Source: Longimicrobiales bacterium (GTDB taxonomy: Bacteria; Gemmatimonadota; Gemmatimonadetes; Longimicrobiales; Gaopeijiaceae). From it: 64,000 bases of DNA. The position numbers and the translations under genes are program-made. This document shows, piece by piece, positions 1 to 8,738 of the stretch; the stretch's first letter is position 1, and each line of letters begins with the position of its first letter. The stretch is from positions 1-64,000 of the forward strand of contig JANQNV010000114.1 of assembly GCA_028279425.1 (NCBI GenBank). The letters run 5' to 3'. The notes under the pieces were generated by a model that was not told the origin of the DNA, did not search any database, and saw only the letters and a list, made by a program, of their open reading frames with translations.

Positions 1-1
1 C

Positions 2-286
2 GAGGTCGAGGGGCGCGCCTATGGCGCCACGCTCGACCTCGGCCATCCCCGCAACGTGATGAACCCACCCGCGGCCCACACGACGGGGGTCGCCCCCGAC
101 GGCCTTGGGACCGTCGACTTTGCGGGAACCACCCGATCTCTGGTCTTCGAGGTAGCCGATACGCCGATTCTCTCGCGCTGGGACCCCGACGGGGTCGGCT
201 TCGTCGCGTTCGGTGCCGCGATCGCCGCGGACTGTGCGCTCGCGCTCAGTTGGTTTCACCAGGAAATGCGGATGTGCGCGCGATGA
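2..286 (+). CDS. C-terminal end of an unidentified gene (cut by window start)
   Basis: An open frame runs from the first bases of the window to a TGA at 284-286 without an internal stop, so this is the 3' end of a gene that begins outside. The visible 94 residues contain no motif I recognise. The stop overlaps the ATG of the following padR gene (ATGA at 283-286), which suggests that the two genes are co-transcribed and translationally coupled. GTG and ATG codons near 56-61 could in principle start a short protein, but the frame is open further upstream, which favours a truncated longer gene. Confidence 0.5.
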   Translation, partial: EVEGRAYGATLDLGHPRNVMNPPAAHTTGVAPDGLGTVDFAGTTRSLVFEVADTPILSRWDPDGVGFVAFGAAIAADCALALSWFHQEMRMCAR

Positions 287-618
287 GCCAGGACTACCTC
301 GGAGAGTTCGAGCAGATGATCCTGCTCTGCATCGTGCGCCTGGGTGATACCGCATACGGGCTGGCCATCCGCAACGAACTCGAAGAGGTCGCGGGCCGAC
401 GGCCGTCGAGCGGCTCCCTCTACACGACCCTCGACCGACTCGAGCAGAAGGGGCTCCTGCGCTCCGAAGCCGGCAACGCGGAGGGTCGACGCGGCGGCCG
501 TCGGCGCCGATACGTGACACTGACCCCCGAGGGCCACAGTCAACTGCGAGCGGCCAGACACCGACTGCTCGCGTTGTGGGACGGTATCGAGGGCACCCTG
601 GATCGAGGCCTCGGGTGA
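283..618 (+). CDS. PadR family transcriptional regulator
   Basis: The 111-residue protein is a winged-helix regulator of the PadR family. After MSQDYLGEFEQMILLCIVRLGD it shows the family core, including GLAIRNEL, the SSGSLYTTLDRLEQKGLL recognition helix region, and a basic wing RRGGRRRRYVTLTPEG. I chose the ATG at 283 because it gives the canonical N-terminus and overlaps the preceding stop as ATGA. Its own TGA (616-618) overlaps the GTG of the ADOP permease gene, forming the PadR-ADOP pairing seen four times in this window. In such pairs PadR is expected to repress its own operon; the ligand is unknown. Confidence 0.9.
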   Translation: MSQDYLGEFEQMILLCIVRLGDTAYGLAIRNELEEVAGRRPSSGSLYTTLDRLEQKGLLRSEAGNAEGRRGGRRRRYVTLTPEGHSQLRAARHRLLALWDGIEGTLDRGLG

Positions 619-3218
619 CCGTCGGCCCCTGGCGCTGGCTCGAGCGCCTGCTGACGCGAATCCTCCCCGAAGGCCTGTCGGGTGAGAGCACCCTCGGCGA
701 CCTGGCCGAGGAGTTCGATCGCCGCGCCGCCACGTCGCTCACGCTGGCGCACGCCTGGTATGCCGGCCAGGCGCTGTCGCTGATGGCCTACGCAGTCGTG
801 GCGGGCAACGGCACGCACAGCGGGACGCCCCAGGCCGCCGTGCTCGACCTGCGCTGGACCTTGCGGTCGATGGCGCGCCACCCGGGCTTCACCCTCGGCA
901 TCGCCGCCGTGCTCGGCCTCGGCTTCGGGTCCAACGTGGCCGTCTTCTCGGTGATCGACGGCACCTTGCAGAACTCGTCGGAGTGGAGCAAACCGGGACG
1001 TACGTACCGCGTCTGGCCCGAGCGCAACTGGTCGTTCGGTAACCTCGAGTTGTTTCGTGAAGACCAGACCGCCTATCGCACGCTCGGTGAGTACATGGAG
1101 GTCGCCGTCGCCCTCGCAGACGCCGAGGGCGGCAGCCGTAGCGTGAACGCCGTGCGCATGACCCCCGACCTCTTCGGTGAGCTCGATAGCCAGCCCATCC
1201 TCGGCCGCGGACTGGAAGACGACGACGGCTTCTTCGGTGGCGAGCGGGTCGTCGTCATCGGAGCCGGTCTTTGGACCCGGGCCTACGGTGCCGACCCCAG
1301 CATCGTGGGCTCGACGCTGATGGTGAACGGCGCCCCGACCCGGGTCGTGGGGATCCAGGCGCCCGCCGGTCGCGCACCCGGCGGGCGGGCCGAACTCTGG
1401 CTGCCCCTCTCCATGGACCCACGCGACGACGACTACTTCAAAGCCGTCGACAAGGTCATGATCGGGGTGACGCGCGATGGTGCTGGCCCACTCGACGCAC
1501 AGGCCGACCTCGATACGTTCACGGCCAGACTTTCGGGCATGTTTCCGACCTTCTACCCCGCCGACTGGGCGGAGGGGGCGAGGGTCGAGCGAGCGAACGC
1601 GGCGTTACGCCGGCAGATCGAGGCGCCGCTGTGGCTGCTGCTGGCCGGAACGGGCCTGCTGGTCGTTCTCACGGCCTTGAACGTCGGCAATTTGCTACTC
1701 GGCCGCTCCATCGATCGCCGCCGGGAGTTGGCGATCCGGCGATCGCTGGGCGCGGGTCGCGGACGAATCGTGCGGCAGCTCCTCGTCGAGGGAGGTGTGC
1801 TCACCGCTCTCGGCCTCGGTGTGGGTCTGGCGGTGGCCGGCGGAGGCAGCCGGTCGCTCGCTCGCCTCTTCGTCGACGAGCCGATCGTGGCGGCGGCGGG
1901 CGTCACCTCGCCCCGTGTGCTCCTCTTCGGCATCGCCCTCGCGGGGGTGGCGGGGCTGGTCCTGAACGCCGTGCCGGTCCTGCACTTCTTGCGCACCACC
2001 GCAGGGGCCGGCGCCGGGGGTACGCCCGGTGGATCCGGGCTGCGGATGCAGCGCGGGCTCGTGACTGGTCAGGCCGCAGTGGCCACCGCCCTCCTGGTGT
2101 CGGCCACGCTGTTCGTAGCGACCGTCGACCGGCTTCGCAGCGTGCCTCTCGGCTTCGAAGCCGGGGGTATCACGGTCGTGGAGCTGTCGCCTCCTGCCGA
2201 CCGCGTCGCTTCGACCGAAGCCGCGCGGGCGTGGACGGAACGCCTCGTCGAACGAGCGCGGGCCCTGCCCGAGGTGCGAGACGCCGGTCTCGTCTCGAGG
2301 GTTCCCCTGCGCCATGCGCCGCGCCGGGTCGGCATCAATCCCGAGGCCAACCCCGAGGATCCCCGTGAGGCCCTGCGCGCCGAAATGCACGTCGTTGATC
2401 CGGGCTTCTTCGACGTCTTCCAGGTCGATGTGGTCGAGGGACGAGCCATCGACCCGCGCGATGTGGCACTCGACTCGCCCAGCGTGGTGGTGATCAATCG
2501 TGCGATGGCGGACGCCTACTGGCCCGACGGTGACGCGATCGGCCAGCGGATCGCCGTGGACCCCCACGCCTGGTCGCGCTTCGTACCGATCGTCGGAATC
2601 GTCGAAGATGTGCGCGCCGGCGACCTGAGCGGCCCGATGAGCCCCGCCTTCTACGTGTCTCTCGCCGAACAGCCGTCGCCGGACATCAGCCTGATCGTGC
2701 GAGCCGAAGACACCGCCGCTCGTCTCGCTCCCGCTCTCGGCGCCGTGGTTCGGTCGGTCGACCCCCTCGTCGCCGTGCGCGGCGTGGCTTCGATGACCGA
2801 CGTCGTGCGGGCCGCGTACTCCACCTCGTGGGTGTTGATGGGGCTGCTCGGGCTGCTCGCGGCGCTCGCCACCGTCCTCGGGGCACTCGGCATGTACGCC
2901 GTGCTCGCGCACCACGTCTCGTCGAACTCCCGGGCGATCGGAGTGCGCATGGCATTGGGAGCTCCTCGCGAGGCCGTCATCGCGGGCATCGTGCGCTCCG
3001 GGCTGCGCTCGGTGGGTCTGGGCGTCGCGCTCGGCTGCATCGCGACCCTCGCCGCCGGGCGCCTACTCGAGTCCGTCGTGGTAGGGGCGGCGCCTCTGGC
3101 CCCGAGCACCTTCGTCATGCCGGTCGTGGCGCTACTCGGCGCCGCAACGGCCGCGGCCTGGATACCCGCGGCGAGGGCCGGTCGACTCGCCCCCGCAGAG
3201 GTGCTTCGCAGCGACTGA
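615..3218 (+). CDS. ADOP-type ABC transporter permease (MacB/FtsX family)
   Basis: This 867-residue membrane protein belongs to the duplicated orphan permeases with two FtsX/MacB_PCD units. A short N-terminal segment (GLSGESTLGDLAEEFDRRA) is followed by a first transmembrane helix near HPGFTLGIAAVLGLGFGSNVAVFSVIDG, a large extracytoplasmic domain, a three-helix FtsX block (about residues 335-450), a second extracytoplasmic domain and a C-terminal FtsX block ending AGRLAPAEVLRSD. No ATPase is encoded beside it, as is usual for the family. The start is taken as the GTG at 615, which overlaps the padR stop as GTGA. The substrate is unknown; the relatives are MacB-type tripartite or mechanotransmission permeases. 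Confidence 0.9.
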   Translation: MTVGPWRWLERLLTRILPEGLSGESTLGDLAEEFDRRAATSLTLAHAWYAGQALSLMAYAVVAGNGTHSGTPQAAVLDLRWTLRSMARHPGFTLGIAAVLGLGFGSNVAVFSVIDGTLQNSSEWSKPGRTYRVWPERNWSFGNLELFREDQTAYRTLGEYMEVAVALADAEGGSRSVNAVRMTPDLFGELDSQPILGRGLEDDDGFFGGERVVVIGAGLWTRAYGADPSIVGSTLMVNGAPTRVVGIQAPAGRAPGGRAELWLPLSMDPRDDDYFKAVDKVMIGVTRDGAGPLDAQADLDTFTARLSGMFPTFYPADWAEGARVERANAALRRQIEAPLWLLLAGTGLLVVLTALNVGNLLLGRSIDRRRELAIRRSLGAGRGRIVRQLLVEGGVLTALGLGVGLAVAGGGSRSLARLFVDEPIVAAAGVTSPRVLLFGIALAGVAGLVLNAVPVLHFLRTTAGAGAGGTPGGSGLRMQRGLVTGQAAVATALLVSATLFVATVDRLRSVPLGFEAGGITVVELSPPADRVASTEAARAWTERLVERARALPEVRDAGLVSRVPLRHAPRRVGINPEANPEDPREALRAEMHVVDPGFFDVFQVDVVEGRAIDPRDVALDSPSVVVINRAMADAYWPDGDAIGQRIAVDPHAWSRFVPIVGIVEDVRAGDLSGPMSPAFYVSLAEQPSPDISLIVRAEDTAARLAPALGAVVRSVDPLVAVRGVASMTDVVRAAYSTSWVLMGLLGLLAALATVLGALGMYAVLAHHVSSNSRAIGVRMALGAPREAVIAGIVRSGLRSVGLGVALGCIATLAAGRLLESVVVGAAPLAPSTFVMPVVALLGAATAAAWIPAARAGRLAPAEVLRSD

Positions 3219-3240
3219 GCGCGCCCCAAAGCCGTCCGCC

Positions 3241-3984
3241 TCAGCCCGCCGGCACCGAGGGGAAGAGCTCGTCGAGGTAGGTCAGCACCATGTTGCGCCA
3301 AAGGGGCCAATCGTGCTTCCAGTCGGGACCCCACGAGTCGACCCGATTGGGCACCCCCTTGTCACCGAGCAGCCGAGCCACATTCCACGACTGACCGATG
3401 TTTTCGGCCTCGCCTTCCCCGGACGCCAGCAACACCCAGCGGCTCCGCAGGATCTCCAGATGGTGACCGTCGAGCCGAGGGATGTAGTCGAGAGGCGAAG
3501 CGGCGAGGTAGTCCCCGTTGGGAGCCGCCTGGAGAAACCGGATCAGGTCGTAGGTCCCGCTCATGCACAACGCCTTCGAGAAGACGTCGGGGTAGCGCGT
3601 CACCGACGCGAGCGCCTGGAAGGCCCCGATCGACGCGCCCGCGGCCGCGATCGGGATATCGTCGCTGTCGCAGTCCGAACGGATCGCGGCGACGACCTCG
3701 TGGCGCACGTACTCCTGGTACTGGTTCATGACCCACATGCGGTGCTGCGGCGAGCCTTCTTCCGTCAGAATGGCTCGCCCCGCCACGCTGTCACACGAGT
3801 AGATCTTGATGCGACCCTCGCGGATGGGCTGGGCGAGGGTGCTGATGATGTGGAAGCGCTCGATCTCCTCCGCGTCGCCGCCGGCCGTCGGGAAGAACAG
3901 GAAAGGCATCCCGTACGTGCCCCAGCGCACCATGGTCACATCGCGTTGCAACCGCTCCGAATACCACGTATCGCGTTTCTTCAA
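3241..3984 (-). CDS. alpha/beta-hydrolase (esterase D/Fes-like family)
   Basis: The 247-residue protein has an esterase-family alpha/beta-hydrolase core. The nucleophile elbow is GASIGA (about residues 118-123), and the end of the protein carries HDWPLWR, where the catalytic His is expected. There is no signal peptide, so it should be cytoplasmic. I place the start at a TTG at 3984 because its TTGA overlaps the stop of the upstream ATP-grasp gene and a GGAGGG sits six bases before it; an ATG at 4017 is an alternative. It is the last gene of a five-gene operon with two ATP-grasp ligases, which suggests that it cleaves an ester or amide made by them. The substrate is unknown. Confidence 0.8.
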   Translation of the reverse strand: MKKRDTWYSERLQRDVTMVRWGTYGMPFLFFPTAGGDAEEIERFHIISTLAQPIREGRIKIYSCDSVAGRAILTEEGSPQHRMWVMNQYQEYVRHEVVAAIRSDCDSDDIPIAAAGASIGAFQALASVTRYPDVFSKALCMSGTYDLIRFLQAAPNGDYLAASPLDYIPRLDGHHLEILRSRWVLLASGEGEAENIGQSWNVARLLGDKGVPNRVDSWGPDWKHDWPLWRNMVLTYLDELFPSVPAG

Positions 3985-5231
3985 GACTCGCCCTCCACCG
4001 GATTGTGCTCTCTCCACGTCTGGATCCGCCCGAAGAAGATCTCCGTGAACTCGTCGACTTCGTGCGGGGGGAACACCGCGGCCACCTTGCGACGCACCGC
4101 CTCACGCGCCGCGTCGGTTCCGAACCACTCATGGGTGACCGCGTGCAGGTGCGGCAAGTGCCGTTCGCAGAACTCGCCGAAGGCGTCGGTATCGAAGCGG
4201 GCGTGCACGGACGGCATCAGCGCGTCGATCCGCTCCAGCAGCGTCATCTCGGGATCCACCTTCAGGATGTACTCGTCCCAGTCGATCCGCTTGACCCGAC
4301 GCCCCGTTGCCGCGGCGAACAGCGCCCACCGCACATTGGCCTCGATCACCCACGGAAAGTGGTAGTGCAGCGACGACACCTGCGAGTCGGGACAGGGGTT
4401 CGCGAAATCGATCGGGTACCAGGTCCCCTCCTGGTACAGCAGTTCGCACGAGTTGAAGTCCCAACCGAAGAACGCGTTGATGATCAGCGTCGTGCCCTCG
4501 ATGATCGAGGCGTCGTCGCCCTTCAGGAACTCGTGGGGCCGAGCCTGCGTGTAGCGGTCGTGATGCGGGGCCTTCGGGTCGTAGCGCACCACGCGGGTTT
4601 GCGGCCCGAGCCCGACGCAACGGACGAAGTGGTCGAAGGGCTCGACCGACTCCTGGAGCGTCATCACCAGCTTGCCACTCTGGTCGTACGTGTCGCGCAG
4701 CCCCGCTTCGTCTTCGAGCCGCGACACGGCGCGCCACCCGCCTCCGTCGTAGGGCTTCATGTACATCGGATACCCGAGTTCGCGGCCGATCGCGCCGAGG
4801 TCGAAGTGGCGGGCGTAGCTCTGCAGAGTGATCTCGAGGTCGTCGGTCGGCTCGTACGAATGGGGCGGCACCAGCCAGGTGCGCGGAATCGGGAAGCCCA
4901 GGCGGATCATTCCGGCATAGGCCGAGAGCTTTTCGACCGACTGAACCGACCACGGGTTGTTGAACACGTAGACGTCGTCGATGAGGACCGCCTTCTTGAT
5001 CCACTCGCGGCGTGTGTGGTACCAATGCGTCAGTCGGTCGACCACCACGTCGTACTTCTTCGGCTCGCGAAGATCGAAGGGATCGATCGTCATCCGTTCC
5101 ACTTCGAACCGCATCGTATCGCCGTCGATCGGTAGTGCGAGATCGAGACGATCGAGAATCTCGGTGAAGGCGATCGGCCAGCAGATGTCGGCCCCCAGCG
5201 AGAGCCCGATCCTCTTCGTCACATCGGCCAT
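3981..5231 (-). CDS. ATP-grasp ligase, RimK/glutathione-synthetase-like
   Basis: This 416-residue protein has an ATP-grasp fold of the RimK-like type. YPMYMKPYDGGGWRAV (about residues 165-180) resembles the ATP-binding lysine and glycine-rich loop, and IDFANPCPD (about 298-306) resembles the metal-binding end of the active site. ATP-grasp enzymes usually join a carboxylate to an amine through an acyl phosphate. The ATG at 5231 is chosen because GAGGAA precedes it and it lies seven bases after the upstream esterase stop. It differs clearly from the other three ATP-grasp proteins in the window, so the operon holds two kinds of ligase. Function and substrates are unknown to me. Confidence 0.8.
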   Translation of the reverse strand: MADVTKRIGLSLGADICWPIAFTEILDRLDLALPIDGDTMRFEVERMTIDPFDLREPKKYDVVVDRLTHWYHTRREWIKKAVLIDDVYVFNNPWSVQSVEKLSAYAGMIRLGFPIPRTWLVPPHSYEPTDDLEITLQSYARHFDLGAIGRELGYPMYMKPYDGGGWRAVSRLEDEAGLRDTYDQSGKLVMTLQESVEPFDHFVRCVGLGPQTRVVRYDPKAPHHDRYTQARPHEFLKGDDASIIEGTTLIINAFFGWDFNSCELLYQEGTWYPIDFANPCPDSQVSSLHYHFPWVIEANVRWALFAAATGRRVKRIDWDEYILKVDPEMTLLERIDALMPSVHARFDTDAFGEFCERHLPHLHAVTHEWFGTDAAREAVRRKVAAVFPPHEVDEFTEIFFGRIQTWREHNPVEGES

Positions 5232-5238
5232 GCGTTCC

Positions 5239-6435
5239 TCAGTCGTAGACGAGCCAGAGGGGACCCGGAAGCAGCCACGCCAGCGCCTCCCGTAGACGGT
5301 CCCGCCAGTTTTCCCAGTTGTGTCCATCGCGCGCCTCGACGAAGCGCACCTCCATCCCGGTCTTCCGCAACACCGGAACGAGCGATCGGTTCTCGTAGAT
5401 CAGCGACTCGTACATGCCGCAGGTGACGAACACCCGTTCGGCCACCGCGGTCGGTTCGCGGCGGTACTCGTTCACGAAGTCGGCGATCGGGTCGAAGATG
5501 GGCCCACGGCCGTGTTCGCCGATGTCGGAGAAGGCGAAGGAGCCGGACTGCAGGAGCAGACGCCCGAAGGTGTCGGGGTAGCGCACCGCGGTCGACAGCG
5601 TTGCCACCCCTCCCAGACTCGCCCCCATCAGGCAGCGCCCGGCCGGCTTGCCGGTCAGCGGAAGCGAGCGCTCGAGTTCGGGAATCAACTCCTCGACGAG
5701 ATAGCGGGAGTGGGCCTCGGACCCGCGATACTGCTCCATGCGGTCCGGCGGGTGCATCAGCCCGGCGATGACGCCGGGGATCTCCAGGCGGTGGATCAGG
5801 TTGTCGAGCACGGTCTGGAGTCCCGCGTACTTCAGGTAGTCGCCCCCGTCGTGGACGAGCAGGAGTGGGTACCTGCGCGTAGGTCGAAACCGCGCCGGCC
5901 GGTAGAGGGTGACGCGACGCGAGCCACCCAGGGCACGCGATCGGAAGACCCGATCTTCGAGGGTCCCGCTCGGCACGTTCGGGTCGGGAATCGTCCACTC
6001 CGGCTGCTCGTAGCCGAACCCGTACGCCACCGAGTTGGCCCCGAACGGGTCTCGGGCGAGGTGCGGGTTGAGCGGGTCCTGGACCCACTCGGTGTGCGCG
6101 CCCCGCACGACCTCGAGCTTGTACTCCACCCGCGAGCCCTCGGGAAGATCGAGCACGTCGTACCAGAGGTCCGTGCCGCGAATCCGGTGGAGAGAGCCCG
6201 TGGTGGTGAGGCCGAAGATCCAGTGCCTCAAACGCACGGCGTCGGCCTCTCCGCGATACAAGAAGGTGACCCGGGGCCCCTCGGCGAGGGGGACTTCGTG
6301 TCGCCCGAGGAAGTCGTCGATCGCACCGGGGGAAGGCGGGGTCCCTGCTTCGGCAGCCCCAACGAGCTCGGCAATGGCGAGGCCATCGATATCGGGAGGA
6401 GTCGCCCCGACCTCGGTGTCCGGCACCCACTTCAT
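5239..6435 (-). CDS. Fes-like esterase with N-terminal E-set/CBM48-like domain
   Basis: This 398-residue protein resembles enterochelin-esterase-like enzymes. An N-terminal beta-sandwich type region (about residues 40-155, with LRHWIFGL and LPEGSRVEYKLEV) is followed by an alpha/beta-hydrolase domain with the nucleophile elbow GASLGG and the C-terminal histidine in RDGHNWENW. No signal peptide is visible. The ATG at 6435 has a GGAGG eight bases upstream and overlaps the preceding stop as ATGA. Fes-type enzymes hydrolyse ester bonds of trilactone siderophores, but nothing else here indicates a siderophore, so its role is more likely to be linked to the neighbouring ATP-grasp ligases. Confidence 0.85.
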   Translation of the reverse strand: MKWVPDTEVGATPPDIDGLAIAELVGAAEAGTPPSPGAIDDFLGRHEVPLAEGPRVTFLYRGEADAVRLRHWIFGLTTTGSLHRIRGTDLWYDVLDLPEGSRVEYKLEVVRGAHTEWVQDPLNPHLARDPFGANSVAYGFGYEQPEWTIPDPNVPSGTLEDRVFRSRALGGSRRVTLYRPARFRPTRRYPLLLVHDGGDYLKYAGLQTVLDNLIHRLEIPGVIAGLMHPPDRMEQYRGSEAHSRYLVEELIPELERSLPLTGKPAGRCLMGASLGGVATLSTAVRYPDTFGRLLLQSGSFAFSDIGEHGRGPIFDPIADFVNEYRREPTAVAERVFVTCGMYESLIYENRSLVPVLRKTGMEVRFVEARDGHNWENWRDRLREALAWLLPGPLWLVYD

Positions 6436-7361
6436 GCGACCGACCTCCACGGCCCCACGCTACCCTCCTCGTCGAGTCGACCACCCCGGACGTCGACCCA
6501 CCCCGACCCGTCCCACTCCGCTCGAGTCCCGGGGTCCAACACGACACACGCCGCGGGCGCGAAGCGCCGAGCCATACGGGCGACCCGCCCCGGATCGTCG
6601 AGACGCAGCCGCTGACCGGCGTGGGGCAGCGCGACGATCTCGCGGCAGAGCCCCATCCCGGTCTCTCCGACCTCGGCGTGACCCGGACCCCAGGGGGGGC
6701 TGTCGTGAAAGAGGACGACCCGCGGCGTCAGCACCATCGCGCCGCCCGACCAGGCCACGACCGGCCGCCCCCCCAGGAGCGGTCCGAGGTGGAAGAGGCG
6801 CAGGCGATTGAGCAGCGAGGCGACGTGTCCCCCGGCAACGACCACGACGGACGCATCGCGCGTCGCCTCGGCGATCTGATGGCGGTGGTGCGCAACGACG
6901 TCGCGTTCCCCGGGATGCCACCGCGCCTCGAAGTCGGCGCGCAGCCCCTCGATCCGACGAAGATGGTGGGCGTCGAGTCGGCGCACCTGTTCGAGGGCGA
7001 AGCGACGCTCCGGATCGAGCACCTCGGCGTCGCCCTCCATGACCTCGAGATCGATCCACGCGTTCATTTGATGCGCGAGTCGCTGATTGTAGGTCCGACG
7101 CAAGAGCCGAACGCGGCTCTGCAGCTCCCGGTGTGCCCGCGCGAACTCGGGGTCGTGCCGCCACACCTCTTCGGCGCGACCGTAGAGGCCAAGATTGACC
7201 ACGTCGCCGCCCAACTCGCGGCGAACCCAGTCGTCGTCCCCCTCCCACTCCTGCCAACCGGCGGTGATCAGGGCGACCCGCCCTCCATCGCGCACGGACG
7301 ACACCTCGTGGCCGAGTGTGCGCGACTCCCGTTGTGGGCCCAGCAGGACCACGCGACTCAT
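6432..7361 (-). CDS. peptidase S51-like (PepE/cyanophycinase fold) protein
   Basis: The 309-residue protein shows the hallmarks of the class-I-glutaminase-like S51 fold. VVVAGGHVASLLNRL (about residues 180-194) matches the PepE glycine loop, and VAWSGGAM (about 208-215) matches the nucleophile-serine motif, which in peptidase E is close to GWSAGAN. An LFHDSP segment follows. Known S51 members are aspartyl dipeptidase and cyanophycinase, the enzyme that degrades the ATP-grasp-made polymer cyanophycin. The ATG at 7361 overlaps the upstream ATP-grasp stop (ATGA), and its own stop overlaps the next gene. A peptidase or peptide amidase acting on the product of the linked ligases is a reasonable guess, not shown. 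Confidence 0.7.
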   Translation of the reverse strand: MSRVVLLGPQRESRTLGHEVSSVRDGGRVALITAGWQEWEGDDDWVRRELGGDVVNLGLYGRAEEVWRHDPEFARAHRELQSRVRLLRRTYNQRLAHQMNAWIDLEVMEGDAEVLDPERRFALEQVRRLDAHHLRRIEGLRADFEARWHPGERDVVAHHRHQIAEATRDASVVVVAGGHVASLLNRLRLFHLGPLLGGRPVVAWSGGAMVLTPRVVLFHDSPPWGPGHAEVGETGMGLCREIVALPHAGQRLRLDDPGRVARMARRFAPAACVVLDPGTRAEWDGSGWVDVRGGRLDEEGSVGPWRSVA

Positions 7362-8581
7362 CGCGCCCTCAGTTGAGTGATCTGCCCGATCGCATCGAGC
7401 ATGGAGCGGAGTTCGTCGTAGTCGGGATGGCGCAATCGAAGCCATGCGTTGGCCATGAAGCCGTCTTCGACGCCCTGGGTGGGCGTGCCTTCGGGCGGGA
7501 TCCGGGCATCGAGCACCCAGCGGCCATACCGGCGATAGACCTCGTCGAGGCCCTCGCAGTGCGTGATCGTCCCATCGCGGTCGGGCCGTAGGGCGATCAA
7601 ACCCGCAGAGTAGTTCCTCGACGGCGCCGTCGAGACGCGCCCGTGGACCACCGCACACGCCCACTCGAAGTAGAGATCGAAGTCGTTGGCGGCCGAATAG
7701 AGGTCCCACGTGCGTACCCCCGGCGGTCGACAACCGATCTCGGAGAAACGTAGCCCCTTGGGACCGAAGAACCACTCCATGTGGGTGGCGCTCGTACCGA
7801 TCCCGAGAAGGTCGTTGACCCGCTGCCCGAGCGCCCTCACCTCGCCGTAATGCTCTCCCGAGTCGATGCGGTTGGTCGTGACGATCTGGGGCGAAATCCA
7901 CCGCGCCCGCATACCTTCGAGCACGTTGGGGTAGTAGTGGCTCACGAAGTCGTGGGCGATCCGGCCGCCGATGGAGAGGGTGTCGTAGAAGCCTTCGTGC
8001 CCCTCGACGAATTCCTCGACCGCGACGCTCCCCCCCTGCCCCACGCCGGCCCGCGCCAGCGCCCCCCGCAGTTCGTCGTCGGAATCCACCCGGTCGGTGC
8101 CCGAGGCTCCCGCCGCCGACCGGGGCTTGACGATGAGCGGGTAGCCGACGCGGTGCGCGAAGTCGACCAGCGGCTCCACTTCGTCACCTCCGATCGATGA
8201 AGCGGTTGCGACGCCGCCTTCGCGGAGCACCTCCTTCATGGCCGGCTTGTCGCGGCACAACCAGGCCGTGCGGACCGACGTCCCCTCGATCCCGAGCGCC
8301 TCGCGCACCTGTGCGGCCGCCATCACATGGGCCTCGATCGTCGCCTCGAGCCGATCCACATGCTTGCGACGCGATATCCACTCCACGGTACGGGCGAGGT
8401 GTCCGGCGTCCACGACGGTCGGCACCTGCTCATAGTGCAACATCCAGCGGCGCAGGTCGTCGTCGAGCGCGTCCTTCGGGCGCTCTCCGATACCGGTGAT
8501 CGTGGCGCCCGCGTGATGCAGGGCGCGAACGAACTCCTTCTGGTTGGCCGGAAAGCAGGGTTCGATGAAGACGACGTGCAT
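7358..8581 (-). CDS. ATP-grasp carboxylate-amine ligase (paralogue A)
   Basis: The 407-residue protein starts with a Rossmann-like strand (HVVFIEPCFPANQ), then an ATP-grasp domain with YPLIVKPRSAAGASG (about residues 166-180), a THMEWF motif and the terminal EIGCRPPG loop. The same HMEW and ExGxRPPG motifs occur in the two plus-strand paralogues at 11728 and 13016, so the three are one family. I use the ATG at 8581 because it aligns with the paralogues' N-termini; an ATG at 8614 is also possible. The family resembles L-amino-acid ligase type ATP-grasp enzymes. It is the first gene of a tightly overlapping five-gene operon divergent from the ADOP gene at 8739. Confidence 0.8.
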   Translation of the reverse strand: MHVVFIEPCFPANQKEFVRALHHAGATITGIGERPKDALDDDLRRWMLHYEQVPTVVDAGHLARTVEWISRRKHVDRLEATIEAHVMAAAQVREALGIEGTSVRTAWLCRDKPAMKEVLREGGVATASSIGGDEVEPLVDFAHRVGYPLIVKPRSAAGASGTDRVDSDDELRGALARAGVGQGGSVAVEEFVEGHEGFYDTLSIGGRIAHDFVSHYYPNVLEGMRARWISPQIVTTNRIDSGEHYGEVRALGQRVNDLLGIGTSATHMEWFFGPKGLRFSEIGCRPPGVRTWDLYSAANDFDLYFEWACAVVHGRVSTAPSRNYSAGLIALRPDRDGTITHCEGLDEVYRRYGRWVLDARIPPEGTPTQGVEDGFMANAWLRLRHPDYDELRSMLDAIGQITQLRAR

Positions 8582-8738
8582 ACGGTGGGGATCGGGAGGG
8601 AGCGCGGACGTCATCCGGAGGGGAATCGGCGAGGACAGGCAATCTATCGAATACCGGCCGCACCGCGAGCCGAAACCCACGAGGGCATCCCTCCGTCATT
8701 TCCTGTACATTGAACACATCCTTCACCCAGGCGCTCCG

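Noticed and set aside
3241-8581. Siderophore (enterobactin-like) cluster suggested by the Fes-like esterase
   Set aside because: No NRPS, isochorismate genes, siderophore receptor or Fur-like site is visible near these genes.
8544-8738. N-terminal extension of the ADOP permease from ATG 8544
   Set aside because: It is antisense to the ATP-grasp gene start and does not resemble ADOP N-termini; ATG 8739 gives the expected beginning.
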